From an uncultured Clostridia bacterium (GTDB lineage: Bacteria; Bacillota; Clostridia; Oscillospirales; Acutalibacteraceae): DNA of 64,000 nucleotides. A program made the position numbers and the translations under genes. Under the pieces are notes generated by a model that was not told the origin of the DNA, searched no databases, and saw only the letters and a program-made list of their open reading frames with translations. Each line of letters starts with the position of its first letter. Position 1 is the first letter of the stretch. The DNA lies in contig CALAUI010000020.1 in the NCBI GenBank assembly GCA_937892115.1, positions 275,754 to 339,753 on the forward strand, in the 5' to 3' direction. Shown piece after piece: positions 8,323-17,413 of the stretch.

Positions 8323-9718
8323 TACGGTATATTATATCATCAGCGGCGTTCTCGTTCTCGGCGTTCTTCTGGGTATCTACCTTATGAGTAAGGTAAGATC
8401 CTCAGTCGCAGGCAACTCAATCAGTGCCGTTTCAATGGCTCTTGCCATTATCACCGTTCTTATCAAATACGAAGTTTTCGCTGCAAATCAGCTTGCTTTC
8501 GTTATCGTCGGCTTGCTTATCGGTGCGGCAGCAGGTATAGCAATCACCGTTAAGGTCAAGATGATTCAGATGCCTCAGACCGTTGCTCTGCTTAACGGCT
8601 TCGGCGGCGGAGCATCCGCGATAGTAGGCGCTATTACCGTTGCAAATAACGGCTTTGAAGAAGTAACCTCAATCCTTGCGGTAGTCGTAGGTATGGTTAC
8701 GCTGGTCGGCAGTCTCATTGCTGCCGCAAAGCTTCAGGGACTTATCAGCCCCAGACCCAAGGTTTATCCCGGTCATAAATTCATTACTACGGCAACCCTT
8801 ATTCTCAGCATTGCCTGCTGCGTTGCAGCTCCCTTCCTTAAAGGTACAGCCGCATACATCCTGCTGGCAGCTGCGTTTGTATTCTCAGGACTTTTCGGAT
8901 ATTTCTTCTCAATCAGAGTCGGCGGTGCGGATATGCCCATCACCATTTCCCTGCTGAATTCCTTCAGCGGTGTTGCGGGCTCAATCGCGGGCCTTGCTAT
9001 CGGTGATGCCCTCCTTGTTGCAGTAGGCGGTATCGTAGGTGCATCCGGACTTATTCTTACTCAGATCATGTGCCGTGCAATGAACAGACATCTGTTTGAT
9101 ATTCTTCTCGGCAAAACCTCCGCTCCCTCAAAGCCCGCTCCCAAAGCGGTTGAGGAAAAGAAAGAGGAAAAGAAAGCCGAAGAGCCCAAGGCAGAGGTCA
9201 AGCTTTCTCCCGAGGATGAGGCCGCAAAGGTGCTGAATAACGCAAAGAACGTTATCTTCATTCCCGGCTACGGTATGGCACTCGGTCAGGCACAGTCACT
9301 TGTTAAACAGCTTTCCGATAAACTTGAAGCAAACGGCGCAAACGTAAGATTTGCGATTCATCCCGTTGCCGGCAGAATGCCCGGTCACATGAACGTACTT
9401 CTCTGCGAGGTTGACGTACCCTATGAGAAGCTTTACGAAATGGATGCAATCAACGGTGATTTCGCAGACTGTGACGTAGCGGTAATCGTAGGTGCAAACG
9501 ACGTAGTCAATCCCGCCGCAAGAGAAGCGGAAGGTACTCCCATTTACGGTATGCCCGTACTTGAAGCGGATAAGGCAAAGCACGTCATCATCTTCAATTA
9601 CGACCTCAAGCCCGGCTATGCAGGTGTTGAGAATCCTCTCTATACCAGAGACAGCGGCGTAACGCTTCTCCTCGGCGATGCGAAGGATACTCTCATGTCC
9701 GTAATTTCAAAAATCTGA
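8315..9718 (+). CDS. pntB: NAD(P) transhydrogenase beta subunit
   Basis: 467 residues from a GTG that overlaps the end of pntAB. The N-terminal 260 residues are about eight membrane helices (LLNGFGGGASAIVGA, LNSFSGVAGSIAGLAIGD). A charged Lys/Glu/Pro/Ala linker at 265-300 leads to the soluble NADP-binding domain III (IPGYGMALGQAQ, RFAIHPVAGRMPGHMNVLL, VIVGANDVVNPAA, MPVLEADKAK, NPLYTRD). All key motifs are present and the length is standard. It works with PntAA/PntAB in the cytoplasmic membrane to supply NADPH or use the proton gradient. Confidence 0.95.
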   Translation: MSNTVYYIISGVLVLGVLLGIYLMSKVRSSVAGNSISAVSMALAIITVLIKYEVFAANQLAFVIVGLLIGAAAGIAITVKVKMIQMPQTVALLNGFGGGASAIVGAITVANNGFEEVTSILAVVVGMVTLVGSLIAAAKLQGLISPRPKVYPGHKFITTATLILSIACCVAAPFLKGTAAYILLAAAFVFSGLFGYFFSIRVGGADMPITISLLNSFSGVAGSIAGLAIGDALLVAVGGIVGASGLILTQIMCRAMNRHLFDILLGKTSAPSKPAPKAVEEKKEEKKAEEPKAEVKLSPEDEAAKVLNNAKNVIFIPGYGMALGQAQSLVKQLSDKLEANGANVRFAIHPVAGRMPGHMNVLLCEVDVPYEKLYEMDAINGDFADCDVAVIVGANDVVNPAAREAEGTPIYGMPVLEADKAKHVIIFNYDLKPGYAGVENPLYTRDSGVTLLLGDAKDTLMSVISKI

Positions 9719-9733
9719 TAAGCAAACAGAAAA

Positions 9734-9763
9734 CCCCGACCTCATCTGAGGTCGGGGAATTTT
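9734..9763 (+). terminator. Terminator of the pnt operon
   Basis: CCCCGACCTCA/TGAGGTCGGGG, 11-bp perfect stem with a 2-base gap loop, followed by AATTTTG. It may also serve the convergent SGNH gene. Confidence 0.85.
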
Positions 9764-9780
9764 GTATTTACGGGATGTCA

Positions 9781-11226
9781 TTATTTCTTGATAAGACCCT
9801 TGATTAAATCAAAGAGCACTCCGAACAGAGCGAGGGGTCTTGCAAGCCATGATTTAACGTCGTTGTTGCCGAATACACGCTTGACCGTGTAACCGCCGCC
9901 TGCGTTATGAGAAAGCTTATAGGTCTGGAAGCCCTCTGTGCCCGTCTTGGAAGTGTATTTGATTGTCAGCTGTGTTGCAATGGGAACCTTGCAGGGAACG
10001 GTAATCGTGAAGCCGTCAAAGGTGTAATTCTTAACGGGAATACCGTTTACGAGAACGGCTGTAACGTTTTCTTCATTGAAACGGACGGTATCAAAAATGA
10101 TGTCGTTGCCGGTGTTCTTTTCTTCCTGCTCTTCCTGTGTGGGAAGTACGCTGAGAATCTGACGGGTGATGTAATCATAGCCCTCAATTGAAGGATGTGA
10201 GCCGGGGAATGAGCAGTTTCCGTCAAGGAACTTGCCCATGAGTGACCAGTCTTCCTGGGTGCAGAGTGATTCCGTATTGGAAATGTCTGCATAGAGAACG
10301 TTGTATTCCTTTGCCCATTTCTCATACTGCTTGTTCATCTTGTTGGTGAATGACGAGAAGATGGAGCCGAGGGGGAACATTGTCTGGTCAAGTATCGTCA
10401 TTTGATTTACCATATTGAAAGAGCCGACCATTACGATTGTTGCGTCGGGATTGAGCTCAATAAGGCGTTTGAGAAGCAGGGGATACTGCTTTACCCAGTT
10501 GTCATAGCCCTCGTTAAGTAAACCAACTGCGCTTGTGAGAATCTGCTTGAGAGTGTCAAGGTCCGTGAAGTCAATGTCAAGTCCGTCGCCGAGAAGACCG
10601 CCCTTGGTGATTACACGGTAGGTACGGTAGAATATATCGCACATACCGAGCTCAACCGTGATAAGGGATGCTTTCTTTGTAACGTCAATGATGCTGCCCG
10701 TACGTCCGTCTGTTTCGGGGTCAAAGGTTTCACCCTTTGCACCTACGGATGAGCCCTCATAGCCGAAGTAATCAAGTGCCCAGTCATAATATTCATAGTT
10801 AAGGGTGGTGTCCGAGTAGTTATCTTCAATTCCGTAAAGGTCAAGAGCTACTGCCGTGGTCATTCCGCCGAAGGTGCAGGGCCAGAAGTTACCGCTTAAA
10901 TCATTCATATCGGCGGGAGCTTCACATCCTACCGCATCCGCGACCTGAGCGGCGTATGAGCCCAGAACGTAACGGCAGTCGTTGTCGTTATACTGACCGC
11001 CGCAGTTTTCTACTGTCAGCTGTTCGCCGTTTTTGCCGATGTATGAGCCCTCGGCACCGCAGCCCTTACCGATACTGTCACCTAATGCGAGATAACCGCC
11101 TTCACTGTCTGCACCGTACTGATAAACGGTGTCCTTTGTTGCCGCCGAGCCGATAACTGCAAGGCAGGAAACGCTCATAATGGCACAGAGGAAAACGGCA
11201 AGTGCTTTTTTGAATGTCTTTTTCAT
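9781..11226 (-). CDS. Secreted SGNH/GDSL-type hydrolase
   Basis: 481 residues with a clear signal peptide (KKALAVFLCAIMSVSCLAVIG, then SAA). The SGNH blocks are YLALGDSIGKG (catalytic Ser), the Gly block around GGM, MVGSFNMVNQ, and the C-terminal SHPSIEGYDYI (Asp/His block with the Asp position changed to Ser). An added beta domain (about 380-450) and a final amphipathic hydrophobic tail (LFGVLFDLIKGLIKK) follow. It probably de-esterifies an extracellular glycan or lipid. RBS AGGAGGTAAATTT, 16 bases after the GH3 gene, places it as the last gene of the cupin-GH3 operon. Confidence 0.8.
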   Translation of the reverse strand: MKKTFKKALAVFLCAIMSVSCLAVIGSAATKDTVYQYGADSEGGYLALGDSIGKGCGAEGSYIGKNGEQLTVENCGGQYNDNDCRYVLGSYAAQVADAVGCEAPADMNDLSGNFWPCTFGGMTTAVALDLYGIEDNYSDTTLNYEYYDWALDYFGYEGSSVGAKGETFDPETDGRTGSIIDVTKKASLITVELGMCDIFYRTYRVITKGGLLGDGLDIDFTDLDTLKQILTSAVGLLNEGYDNWVKQYPLLLKRLIELNPDATIVMVGSFNMVNQMTILDQTMFPLGSIFSSFTNKMNKQYEKWAKEYNVLYADISNTESLCTQEDWSLMGKFLDGNCSFPGSHPSIEGYDYITRQILSVLPTQEEQEEKNTGNDIIFDTVRFNEENVTAVLVNGIPVKNYTFDGFTITVPCKVPIATQLTIKYTSKTGTEGFQTYKLSHNAGGGYTVKRVFGNNDVKSWLARPLALFGVLFDLIKGLIKK

Positions 11227-11242
11227 AAATTTACCTCCTTGA

Positions 11243-12913
11243 TTAAATCAATCTGCTTAAAAAGAATTCTCTTTTGCTTTCATTGTCAATAAAGTGGACG
11301 GGCTTTATCTGTGCGGCAGAAGCACCCTGCGAAATACATCTCTGTGCCCATGCGGAATGGGTGCCGGGCTGCTGCTTACGGATAACCATTTTGCTGATGA
11401 ATGCCTTTTCACGCTGACTTGTGTAACGCTTGTTGCATCTGCCCATTATTTCTTCAAGCTCGTCTATGCTTTCTTCCCAATCAACGTCTGCATCGCTTTC
11501 CACGACCAGAGCGTAACGGCTGGGTACAACGGTATCATCCTGATAGAAGAGCCAGTCGTTGACGGAAATGCCGTGAGCTTTATTGAATATATCAATGGTG
11601 GTGCGGGCATCCTCTTCGCTGAATTTTTCACCGGCAATGTTGAAATACTGCCCTTTGCGGTAAACGAACGAAATGAGAGGAGTTTTGTTTCTGAATCCTC
11701 TGACCTCAATAACGTCTTTCAGATGGTAACGGTAAAGTCCCGCCTGGGTGGTGATGAGGATTTCGTATTGTTTTCCGTCCTCAAGCTCATCAAGGGTGAG
11801 TACCTTGCCGGTATCTTCGCCTGCGGGGATGAATTCGTAGAAACAGCTGTCGGTAAGCAGCTGCATATTCGTATTTTCAAGCTCATAGCAGGCGGCGACC
11901 AGTCCCTCGGATGCACCGTAAATTGAGAAATCAAGGGGAATATTTCCCGCGACGCTTCTCACGTAATCGGCGGCGGGCTTGAATGAGGCATTGCCGATAC
12001 CCGAAATCACGGTCATATTCGGCCAGATGCGTTTTATGAGCGTATCGTCAAATCCCTGCACAAACTGCTTTCTCAGATATGCCGCTCTTTCGGGCATGGG
12101 TCGAATAAGCTTTGAGAGGTTTTTGCGTAATTCGGGATTGATGTCGATACTGTCGCTGATTGTTCCCTTTTCAATATCGTCAACTATTATCTGCCAGTGG
12201 TCTTTAAGATAAGCCAGCTGACTTACGTTTATGCTGAAAAATACGGAAAATATAAACGTTGCGTCCTCGTCTGCAAGAGCGAATCTGTAAATATTGTAAA
12301 TGTAATCACCGTCGTGCATATCAAAAAGCTGACCGGTGGGAATTGTAAGAATAAAGGGATATAAGAATCCGTAGCGCATTGCTCCGATTTCCGCAATGTT
12401 GGAGCAGGGGAGACCGTTCGGCAATTTTTCGTTGGTTGCCGGGGAAAGGAATACGCCTCTGCCGGGCTTGTATTTCTTACCGTTTTTGTTCAGTTCTCTG
12501 ACAGCCAGCGCAACGGCACGGGTCCAGGTGTACTTTACGTATGCCTTTATTGAATCCGAGGTGGCGGGAATATATTTGGGTACTCCCGAAGACCCGGAGG
12601 TACGGGAATAACCCAGGATTTTTGACGAGGTCAGTATGTTGCTCTCGCCGTTTTTTACCCTCTTAATGTAGGGTGCGAAGTCTTCATAGGTTGAAACGGG
12701 GACCTTTTTTCTGAATTCCTCAATATTTTTGATATGGGCAAAGTCGTGCTGCTTACCGTATTCGGTATCCGCATTGCTTTTCAGTATTTTTTTCAGCAGC
12801 TCCTCGTTTTCCTTCATGGGATTCAGCGAGGATTTTTCAAGATGCCGTAAACTGCCGTTTCCTTTTATGACAATTACACGCATTGCGGCTTTGCTCAGCA
12901 GCTTTTTTATCAT
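11243..12913 (-). CDS. GH3-family acyl-adenylate-forming enzyme
   Basis: About 556 residues. The GH3 (auxin-responsive GH3-like) family is indicated by the ATP motif YSRTSGSSGVPKYIP, the YGASEG motif, and LYRYHLKDVIEV. The closing region has KFSEEDA and the C-terminal conjugation domain (VVPSRYALVVES). Plant members join amino acids to acyl acids by adenylation; bacterial substrates are mostly unknown. A TTG at 12934 overlaps the cupin stop (TTGA) and could be the start by coupling; the ATG at 12913 is the conventional choice. Context with a cupin and a GDSL esterase suggests handling of an acyl group. Confidence 0.82.
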   Translation of the reverse strand: MIKKLLSKAAMRVIVIKGNGSLRHLEKSSLNPMKENEELLKKILKSNADTEYGKQHDFAHIKNIEEFRKKVPVSTYEDFAPYIKRVKNGESNILTSSKILGYSRTSGSSGVPKYIPATSDSIKAYVKYTWTRAVALAVRELNKNGKKYKPGRGVFLSPATNEKLPNGLPCSNIAEIGAMRYGFLYPFILTIPTGQLFDMHDGDYIYNIYRFALADEDATFIFSVFFSINVSQLAYLKDHWQIIVDDIEKGTISDSIDINPELRKNLSKLIRPMPERAAYLRKQFVQGFDDTLIKRIWPNMTVISGIGNASFKPAADYVRSVAGNIPLDFSIYGASEGLVAACYELENTNMQLLTDSCFYEFIPAGEDTGKVLTLDELEDGKQYEILITTQAGLYRYHLKDVIEVRGFRNKTPLISFVYRKGQYFNIAGEKFSEEDARTTIDIFNKAHGISVNDWLFYQDDTVVPSRYALVVESDADVDWEESIDELEEIMGRCNKRYTSQREKAFISKMVIRKQQPGTHSAWAQRCISQGASAAQIKPVHFIDNESKREFFLSRLI

Positions 12914-12930
12914 TGTTTTGTCTTCTTTCT

Positions 12931-13278
12931 TCAAGCGTAGACGATGACCGCAATAACGTTCACCGTTTCATCTGTGGGGTTTGATATGGCGTGACCCGTA
13001 CCTGCCGGGCAGATAAGCACGTCACCGGCGGCGGCGGCTTTTTCTTCTCCGCCGTCGTTGTAAACGGGGCATCCGCTTTCAACGTAAAAAATTTCGCTGT
13101 CCGTGTCGTGAATATGCCAGCCGATTGAGCAGCCGGGCTCAAGGGTAATGCGGCTGAAAAGTCTGCCCTTACCGTAAAGCTCATCCTTGCTGACGAAATG
13201 TGTCAGCTTGACTTCTCCGTTGCCGTCACGCATTTTTTCACGTGTTTCCGATATGCATTCTTCTGCTTTTCTTATCAT
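12931..13278 (-). CDS. Small cupin-domain protein
   Basis: 115 residues forming a single conserved beta-barrel cupin: SRITLEPGCSIGWHIHDTDSEIFYV holds the two His of motif 1, and GDVLICPAGTGHAISN holds motif 2 with its His. Such proteins bind a divalent metal and act as small isomerases, dioxygenases or ligand sensors. RBS GGGAGAGATAAAA before the ATG. It is the first gene of the operon with the GH3 enzyme and the SGNH hydrolase. Its reaction cannot be assigned from sequence. Confidence 0.85.
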   Translation of the reverse strand: MIRKAEECISETREKMRDGNGEVKLTHFVSKDELYGKGRLFSRITLEPGCSIGWHIHDTDSEIFYVESGCPVYNDGGEEKAAAAGDVLICPAGTGHAISNPTDETVNVIAVIVYA

Positions 13279-13363
13279 TTTTATCTCTCCCGGAATACTG
13301 TTTTGTTGATTAATTATATCATTGTCAAAAAGCTCTTACAAGATTTTTTTATAAAAACAGCAC

Positions 13364-13390
13364 TTCCCCGACACCTGACAGGCCGGGGAA
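13364..13390 (-). terminator. Terminator after the beta-helix gene
   Basis: TTCCCCG/CGGGGAA stem with a 13-base loop; on the minus strand it is followed by GTGCTGTTTTTAT. It sits between the beta-helix gene and the cupin operon. Confidence 0.7.
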
Positions 13391-13402
13391 GCAGACATTT
13401 TA

Positions 13403-14542
13403 TTATCGGAATGCGTTTTTTATCAGATAGGCGATATTCTTGAAAAAGCTGATAAAATCATTGAAAAATGCCTTAAGCGAAAAGGTGAACGAATCCTCCA
13501 TAAAATTGCGGTAGGTATGATCGGAATTCAGATTGGATTCATCCGCCATCAGATTCTGAATTTTTCCGCTGCCTGTGGACGGGCCCTTCAGCATTGTGTT
13601 ATCCGTGTCGCCGCGAAGAGAAACCGTGAGGTTTGTGAAAACGGATCTGAAATCACCGTCGGACTGAATGACCGTGCATTTTTCACCCTTATCGGTCCAC
13701 CACATACAAAAGCAGTTGTCAAACGTGTTTTTGCCCTTGATACGGTAAGCGGTGCAGAACTGGTCTGAATAGCAGTAATTCAGCGTATTGTTGGTGCCGT
13801 CAACGTAAAATCCGATACTTGTATCAAATTTATCAAAATCTCCGTAAAACAGAGGATGAATATTATAGAGGGAATTGCCGCCGGATTTGATATAAAATCC
13901 TTTATATACTCCGCCTATACGCATATTTGTAAAGGTATTGTCGTAGCCCTCAACCAGAACGCCTACGGAGTCCGGCTTTTCCGTGCCGGTAATGTTTACG
14001 TTGCTGATATCGGAATCCGATGAGCCGCTGTTTGCACCGTAGCCGATATATATGCCCGTTACGGCATTCTTGATGGACGTATTCTGGATTTTTGTTTCTC
14101 TGCCGCTTAATATTGCAACTCCCGTGGCAATGCCGGAGCAGTCAATGATACCGCCGGTAAGCGAATAATTACTTCCCGGAGTCTTGATATCGTTATACGG
14201 GTCTTTTCCGCCTAAGGCAATTACCGCTTCGCCGGAAAAGTCGGGTGCCGCCTTGATTACCGTATAGGTTGAGAGCTGTAAATCCACACTCTTTGAGGGA
14301 TTTGCGGGAGTGTATATGGGAGAAGAAACGAGGTATTCACCGTCCGGGAAGAAAAGAGTTCTGTTGGGATTTTCGTCAATCAGCGCCTGAAGGCGTGCCG
14401 CAACGTCCTCACCCGTTCCCGAGGGGACGAAATCGCCTACGTTGAGAGGCGAATTGTACGCATAGGCGAAAACGCATCCGCATGAAGCAATGATAAGACA
14501 AAGAATGACCGATAACAATTTTTTGACCGTACGGTTTTTCAT
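13403..14542 (-). CDS. Secreted parallel beta-helix protein (pectate-lyase-like fold)
   Basis: 379 residues with a signal peptide (VKKLLSVILCLIIASCGCVF). The N-terminal cap matches the pectate_lyase_3 type (ALIDENPNRTLFFPDGEYLV). Then come repeated beta-helix coils rich in N, G, I and V (IDCSGIATGVAIL, IQNTSIKNAVTGIYIGYG, ISNVNITGT), typical of glycan-active or phage-tail-like beta-helix proteins. The C-terminus ends in a hydrophobic tail (AFFNDFISFFKNIAYLIK, then NAFR) like that of the SGNH hydrolase. No catalytic residues could be fixed. Single gene. Confidence 0.78.
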   Translation of the reverse strand: MKNRTVKKLLSVILCLIIASCGCVFAYAYNSPLNVGDFVPSGTGEDVAARLQALIDENPNRTLFFPDGEYLVSSPIYTPANPSKSVDLQLSTYTVIKAAPDFSGEAVIALGGKDPYNDIKTPGSNYSLTGGIIDCSGIATGVAILSGRETKIQNTSIKNAVTGIYIGYGANSGSSDSDISNVNITGTEKPDSVGVLVEGYDNTFTNMRIGGVYKGFYIKSGGNSLYNIHPLFYGDFDKFDTSIGFYVDGTNNTLNYCYSDQFCTAYRIKGKNTFDNCFCMWWTDKGEKCTVIQSDGDFRSVFTNLTVSLRGDTDNTMLKGPSTGSGKIQNLMADESNLNSDHTYRNFMEDSFTFSLKAFFNDFISFFKNIAYLIKNAFR

Positions 14543-14915
14543 TTTCCCGACCTCCGTTTTGTTTTATAATACGATTATAGCAGACAAAAAAGCGTATTTC
14601 AAGTAACCGCAGCCGGAGTGACCCCGCTTTGCCGTAAGAATGTGCAGAGCAAAATGCCCTCCCCTGAGTATAGGGGAGGGCTGTCTGAAAAATCTGTTAT
14701 TGCCGTCTTCATCAGGGACTTTTACGGTATTTTCAATGAATGACGTCAACTTTTTTGTATTCTCATTCCGAAACACAATATTGATTTTATCAGGTACGGA
14801 ATTTATTATTCATCATTTTTCCGTGTATATACGGCAAATCTCCCCGACCTCTTCCGAAGCCGGGGAGCAAACCGTTTATGCGAATTTGAATTGCCGGATG
14901 TCTTTGATATTTGCC
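14543..14915. other. Intergenic region with two hairpins
   Basis: 373 bases without a supported gene. A strong hairpin GCCCTCCCCT/AGGGGAGGGC lies at 14656-14681; apparent reading frames across it look like a translated palindrome. The terminator of the DHH gene is at 14840-14867. The promoter of the beta-helix gene must also lie here but no clear boxes were found. Confidence 0.6.
14840..14867 (-). terminator. Terminator of the DHH gene
   Basis: CTCCCCG/CGGGGAG stem. The hairpin and its flanks (GCAAA..CTCCCC...CTCTT..GGGGAGCAAA) are very similar to the terminator at 19630, suggesting a reused terminator type. Confidence 0.65.
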
Positions 14916-16085
14916 TTAAGGTAAGAGCGAGTTAAGATAGTTTTCAATCGGGGGAAGTACATCCGTTTTTCTTGACAGACTCGGTGATGAAACGTAGAAT
15001 TTGCCTTTCTTTTCTTCGGAGCTGCCGAATACGGTATCCATAAGCTTTTCCGTAAATTCCGCATTCTCTCCGCAGAATCCCATATAGCCGAGAGAGTAGT
15101 CGGGGTCATATACCTCAAACAGCAGGAAATCCATATCGGTGCCGTTCGTTACTTCGCTCTCGATTACGCTCTGCATGCGTTCCGACATTTCGGGAATCCG
15201 GTCTGTATCGGCGACCTTGATGACACCGATGCCGTAGAAGACGCCGTTGGTTTCATATTCCTTGTAATCGGAATAGTATATTTCGCGGTCGTCCATTCCT
15301 TTGTAGGAAAGCTTTGCCTCCAGCATACCCTTATAGAGACCGTCTGTGTCTGAAATGCCGGAAATTTCTTTAAGTCGGTCAAATGCGAGCTCATCCGAGG
15401 CGGTAACGCCCGTACTCTTCATATTTGCGGTATCGGAGAGCACGCCTGCCAGAAGAACTCCGGCAACGTCCTTCGGGATTTCAACGCCGCATTTTGTACA
15501 CAGCGTGAAAACGAGCGCGGATACGCTTCCGACCGGGCAGGAGAGAACGTTGATTGGCTCGGAGGTTTCTGCATTTCCGATACCGTGATGATCCGTAATG
15601 CCGACAATCCTTGCTTCGTCGGCACCGTCGACCATCTGCTGTGTATCGGAGTGGTCAACGAGCCACAGCTGTTTGCCTGCCGCGTTTTCGAGAATTTCCG
15701 GAGCAGGATATCCGACAGCAGACAGGGCGTACTCCGTTTCAAGATTCAGAGGGCCCGCAATCCTTGCCTGCGCCGTGATGCCCAATTCGTTAAGAAGGTA
15801 TGCCATGCCGATTGCGGAAGCCGTGGTATCGGAATCCGGGCTCTTGTGACCGATTGTGTAAACCGGCTCTCCGCTGCAGTCAACCTGCAGTAAAAAGCCC
15901 GTCAGGATTTCTTTGTCTGCCTGCAGCTCCGATTGCAGAGAATCGATTTGCGACTGACCGGCTTTTATATCGGATGCATATTTTGCTTCAAGACCGGCGA
16001 TTTCTTTGTTTTTCACGACCGCCGTGATTGATACGGCAGCCAAAGCAATCAGAATCGCGATGATAACAGATACGATTTTTTTCAT
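14916..16085 (-). CDS. Exported DHH-family phosphoesterase (Mn pyrophosphatase-like)
   Basis: 389 residues from the ATG at 16085, chosen for AAAGAGGAGAAGCTT just upstream. One N-terminal membrane helix (IVSVIIAILIALAAVSITAV) and a short coiled coil (to about residue 65) precede the catalytic part. The DHH/PPase II motifs are GHKSPDSDTTASA, VDHSDTQQ, TDHHGIG and LSDTANMKS, followed by a DHHA2-like C-terminal domain. Family II pyrophosphatases are normally soluble cytoplasmic enzymes of about 310 residues. The anchor suggests an outward-facing enzyme, or a membrane-tethered one if the helix is not cleaved. Substrate uncertain (PPi or another phosphoanhydride). Confidence 0.82.
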   Translation of the reverse strand: MKKIVSVIIAILIALAAVSITAVVKNKEIAGLEAKYASDIKAGQSQIDSLQSELQADKEILTGFLLQVDCSGEPVYTIGHKSPDSDTTASAIGMAYLLNELGITAQARIAGPLNLETEYALSAVGYPAPEILENAAGKQLWLVDHSDTQQMVDGADEARIVGITDHHGIGNAETSEPINVLSCPVGSVSALVFTLCTKCGVEIPKDVAGVLLAGVLSDTANMKSTGVTASDELAFDRLKEISGISDTDGLYKGMLEAKLSYKGMDDREIYYSDYKEYETNGVFYGIGVIKVADTDRIPEMSERMQSVIESEVTNGTDMDFLLFEVYDPDYSLGYMGFCGENAEFTEKLMDTVFGSSEEKKGKFYVSSPSLSRKTDVLPPIENYLNSLLP

Positions 16086-16411
16086 AAGCTTCTCCTCTTT
16101 ATGTTGCTGGCCCGGGTTACCGATTAGTTCACTTCGGCAGTCTCCGCCATGTGCTGTGCCGGAAGTCGACAAATTATGTGTGGATTTTGTATCCTTATTT
16201 TCTGTTTTTTCTGCTGATTTGTTTCAGACCGTCTGTTGTTTTATCTAATTGGTCGTAAACCTTATTCGCGTTATTATAATCATCAACTTCTTCCTTATGA
16301 TTACGATAATATATCGTCAGGAAGATACCGAATGCGTTTGTTTGTTGATGAAACCGACGATGTATTTTGCACAATTGATGATTTCACATAAAGATTTCAA
16401 TCAGTACAGAC

Positions 16412-16519
16412 TTATATAGATGGTACAATTACCGTTCCGTTGCCGTTATAAATACCGATTACGTCGCCCTGAAGATTGAGGATGTAATAATACGGCGTGG
16501 GACAACTCTGGGCATCGTT
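16412..16519 (-). pseudogene. Rhs core fragment (polymorphic toxin remnant)
   Basis: The minus-strand frame open between a TAG at 16520-16522 and the TAA at 16412-16414 encodes YYYILNLQGDVIGIYNGNG. This is the hallmark Rhs-repeat core pattern YYY..NLQGDVIGI.D..G. It has no start and lacks thousands of upstream bases, so it is a relic of an Rhs/YD-repeat toxin gene. It lies downstream of the orphan tip and immunity genes described next. The rest of 16173-16550 shows no gene. Confidence 0.8.
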
Positions 16520-16550
16520 CTAAGCACACGGTGTCAGATATTTTGTCCAA

Positions 16551-17237
16551 TCATATTTCTTGATGTTCGACTATGTTAAGTATATCTGATACTTCTTTAT
16601 CTCCGGAGTACATTAAAACAAGAACATGATTTTGTTCTCTGTAAAATATCACAACCGTTCCGGACAAAGTAGTGCCGATGTATAGTTCAGATTGGTTGTC
16701 GGATTCCAGCTTATTTATTCCTTCGGTATTGAATCCCATTAAGCTTTTATCATAGAATGACATTCTGTTTTTGATATATTTCTTCGCAACAAAATCAGAG
16801 AGACACTTATCGTATATAGCAGCACATTTTTCATTTTTATTTTGAAAAGTACATATAAATTCGCTATAAACCGGGAATGAATAGATAACTGATTTTTCTT
16901 TTTCATATTTTGTGATTTTTGAGGCATCGGTATTTTCTGCTTTGCAGACAATTTCCAATGCCGGTGAGATAATATCGGTTGTTATAGCTTTCGTTTTATG
17001 AAACGGCAACATAAAACTTAAACATATAAAGACTGTTAAACATAAAAAAACATAAATTTTTTCCGCATGCTTAATTATTTTACTTTTCTTTTCCAAATAA
17101 CTGAAGATTAACTGCAAAATGCCCGCAAAAATCAATGTAATCAGATAAGCTTCAAAATCTTTGGAAAAGAATTTGAATATAAAAAGATACGTTGTTGCAA
17201 TCACAAAAACAAAAAAGTTTGATATTTTATCTTTCAT
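16551..17237 (-). CDS. Membrane protein, putative toxin immunity protein
   Basis: 228 residues with two or three membrane helices (FFVFVIATTYLFIFKF, AYLITLIFAGILQLIF, IYVFLCLTVFICLSFML) and a soluble C-terminal half. AT-rich, unlike the flanking chromosomal genes. No known family recognised. Its start lies 2 bases after the stop of an orphan toxin tip (17240-17413), the standard toxin-immunity order, so an immunity role is inferred from position only. Confidence 0.55.
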   Translation of the reverse strand: MKDKISNFFVFVIATTYLFIFKFFSKDFEAYLITLIFAGILQLIFSYLEKKSKIIKHAEKIYVFLCLTVFICLSFMLPFHKTKAITTDIISPALEIVCKAENTDASKITKYEKEKSVIYSFPVYSEFICTFQNKNEKCAAIYDKCLSDFVAKKYIKNRMSFYDKSLMGFNTEGINKLESDNQSELYIGTTLSGTVVIFYREQNHVLVLMYSGDKEVSDILNIVEHQEI

Positions 17238-17239
17238 TA

Positions 17240-17413
17240 TTAGTCATCTCCAAATATTTCGTATGTCATAAATTGAAATGTAGAACCATATATGCTATCG
17301 ACAATATAATCAACAATATAGAACGAAAGCAAGACATAGAACCGTCCCTTTGTCTTCTTTTTGCATTGGACCGCAAAAGTTGTTAGCTTATATGTACCTG
17401 CTGTGCTTCGTTT
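17240..17413 (-). pseudogene. Orphan C-terminal toxin tip, unit 1
   Basis: 57 codons open from just after a TGA at 17414-17416 to a TAA at 17240-17242, with no start or RBS. The end reads VQCKKKTKGRFYVLLSFYI ... GSTFQFMTYEIFGDD. It is immediately followed by a membrane immunity-like gene. This is the structure of a displaced polymorphic-toxin C-terminus, but I do not recognise the toxin family. Confidence 0.45.

Noticed and set aside
14564..14776. 70-codon minus-strand frame containing QPSPILRGGHFAL
   Set aside because: It is the translation of a strong palindromic hairpin (14656-14681), with no RBS or protein-like composition; such frames are common artefacts over intergenic hairpins.
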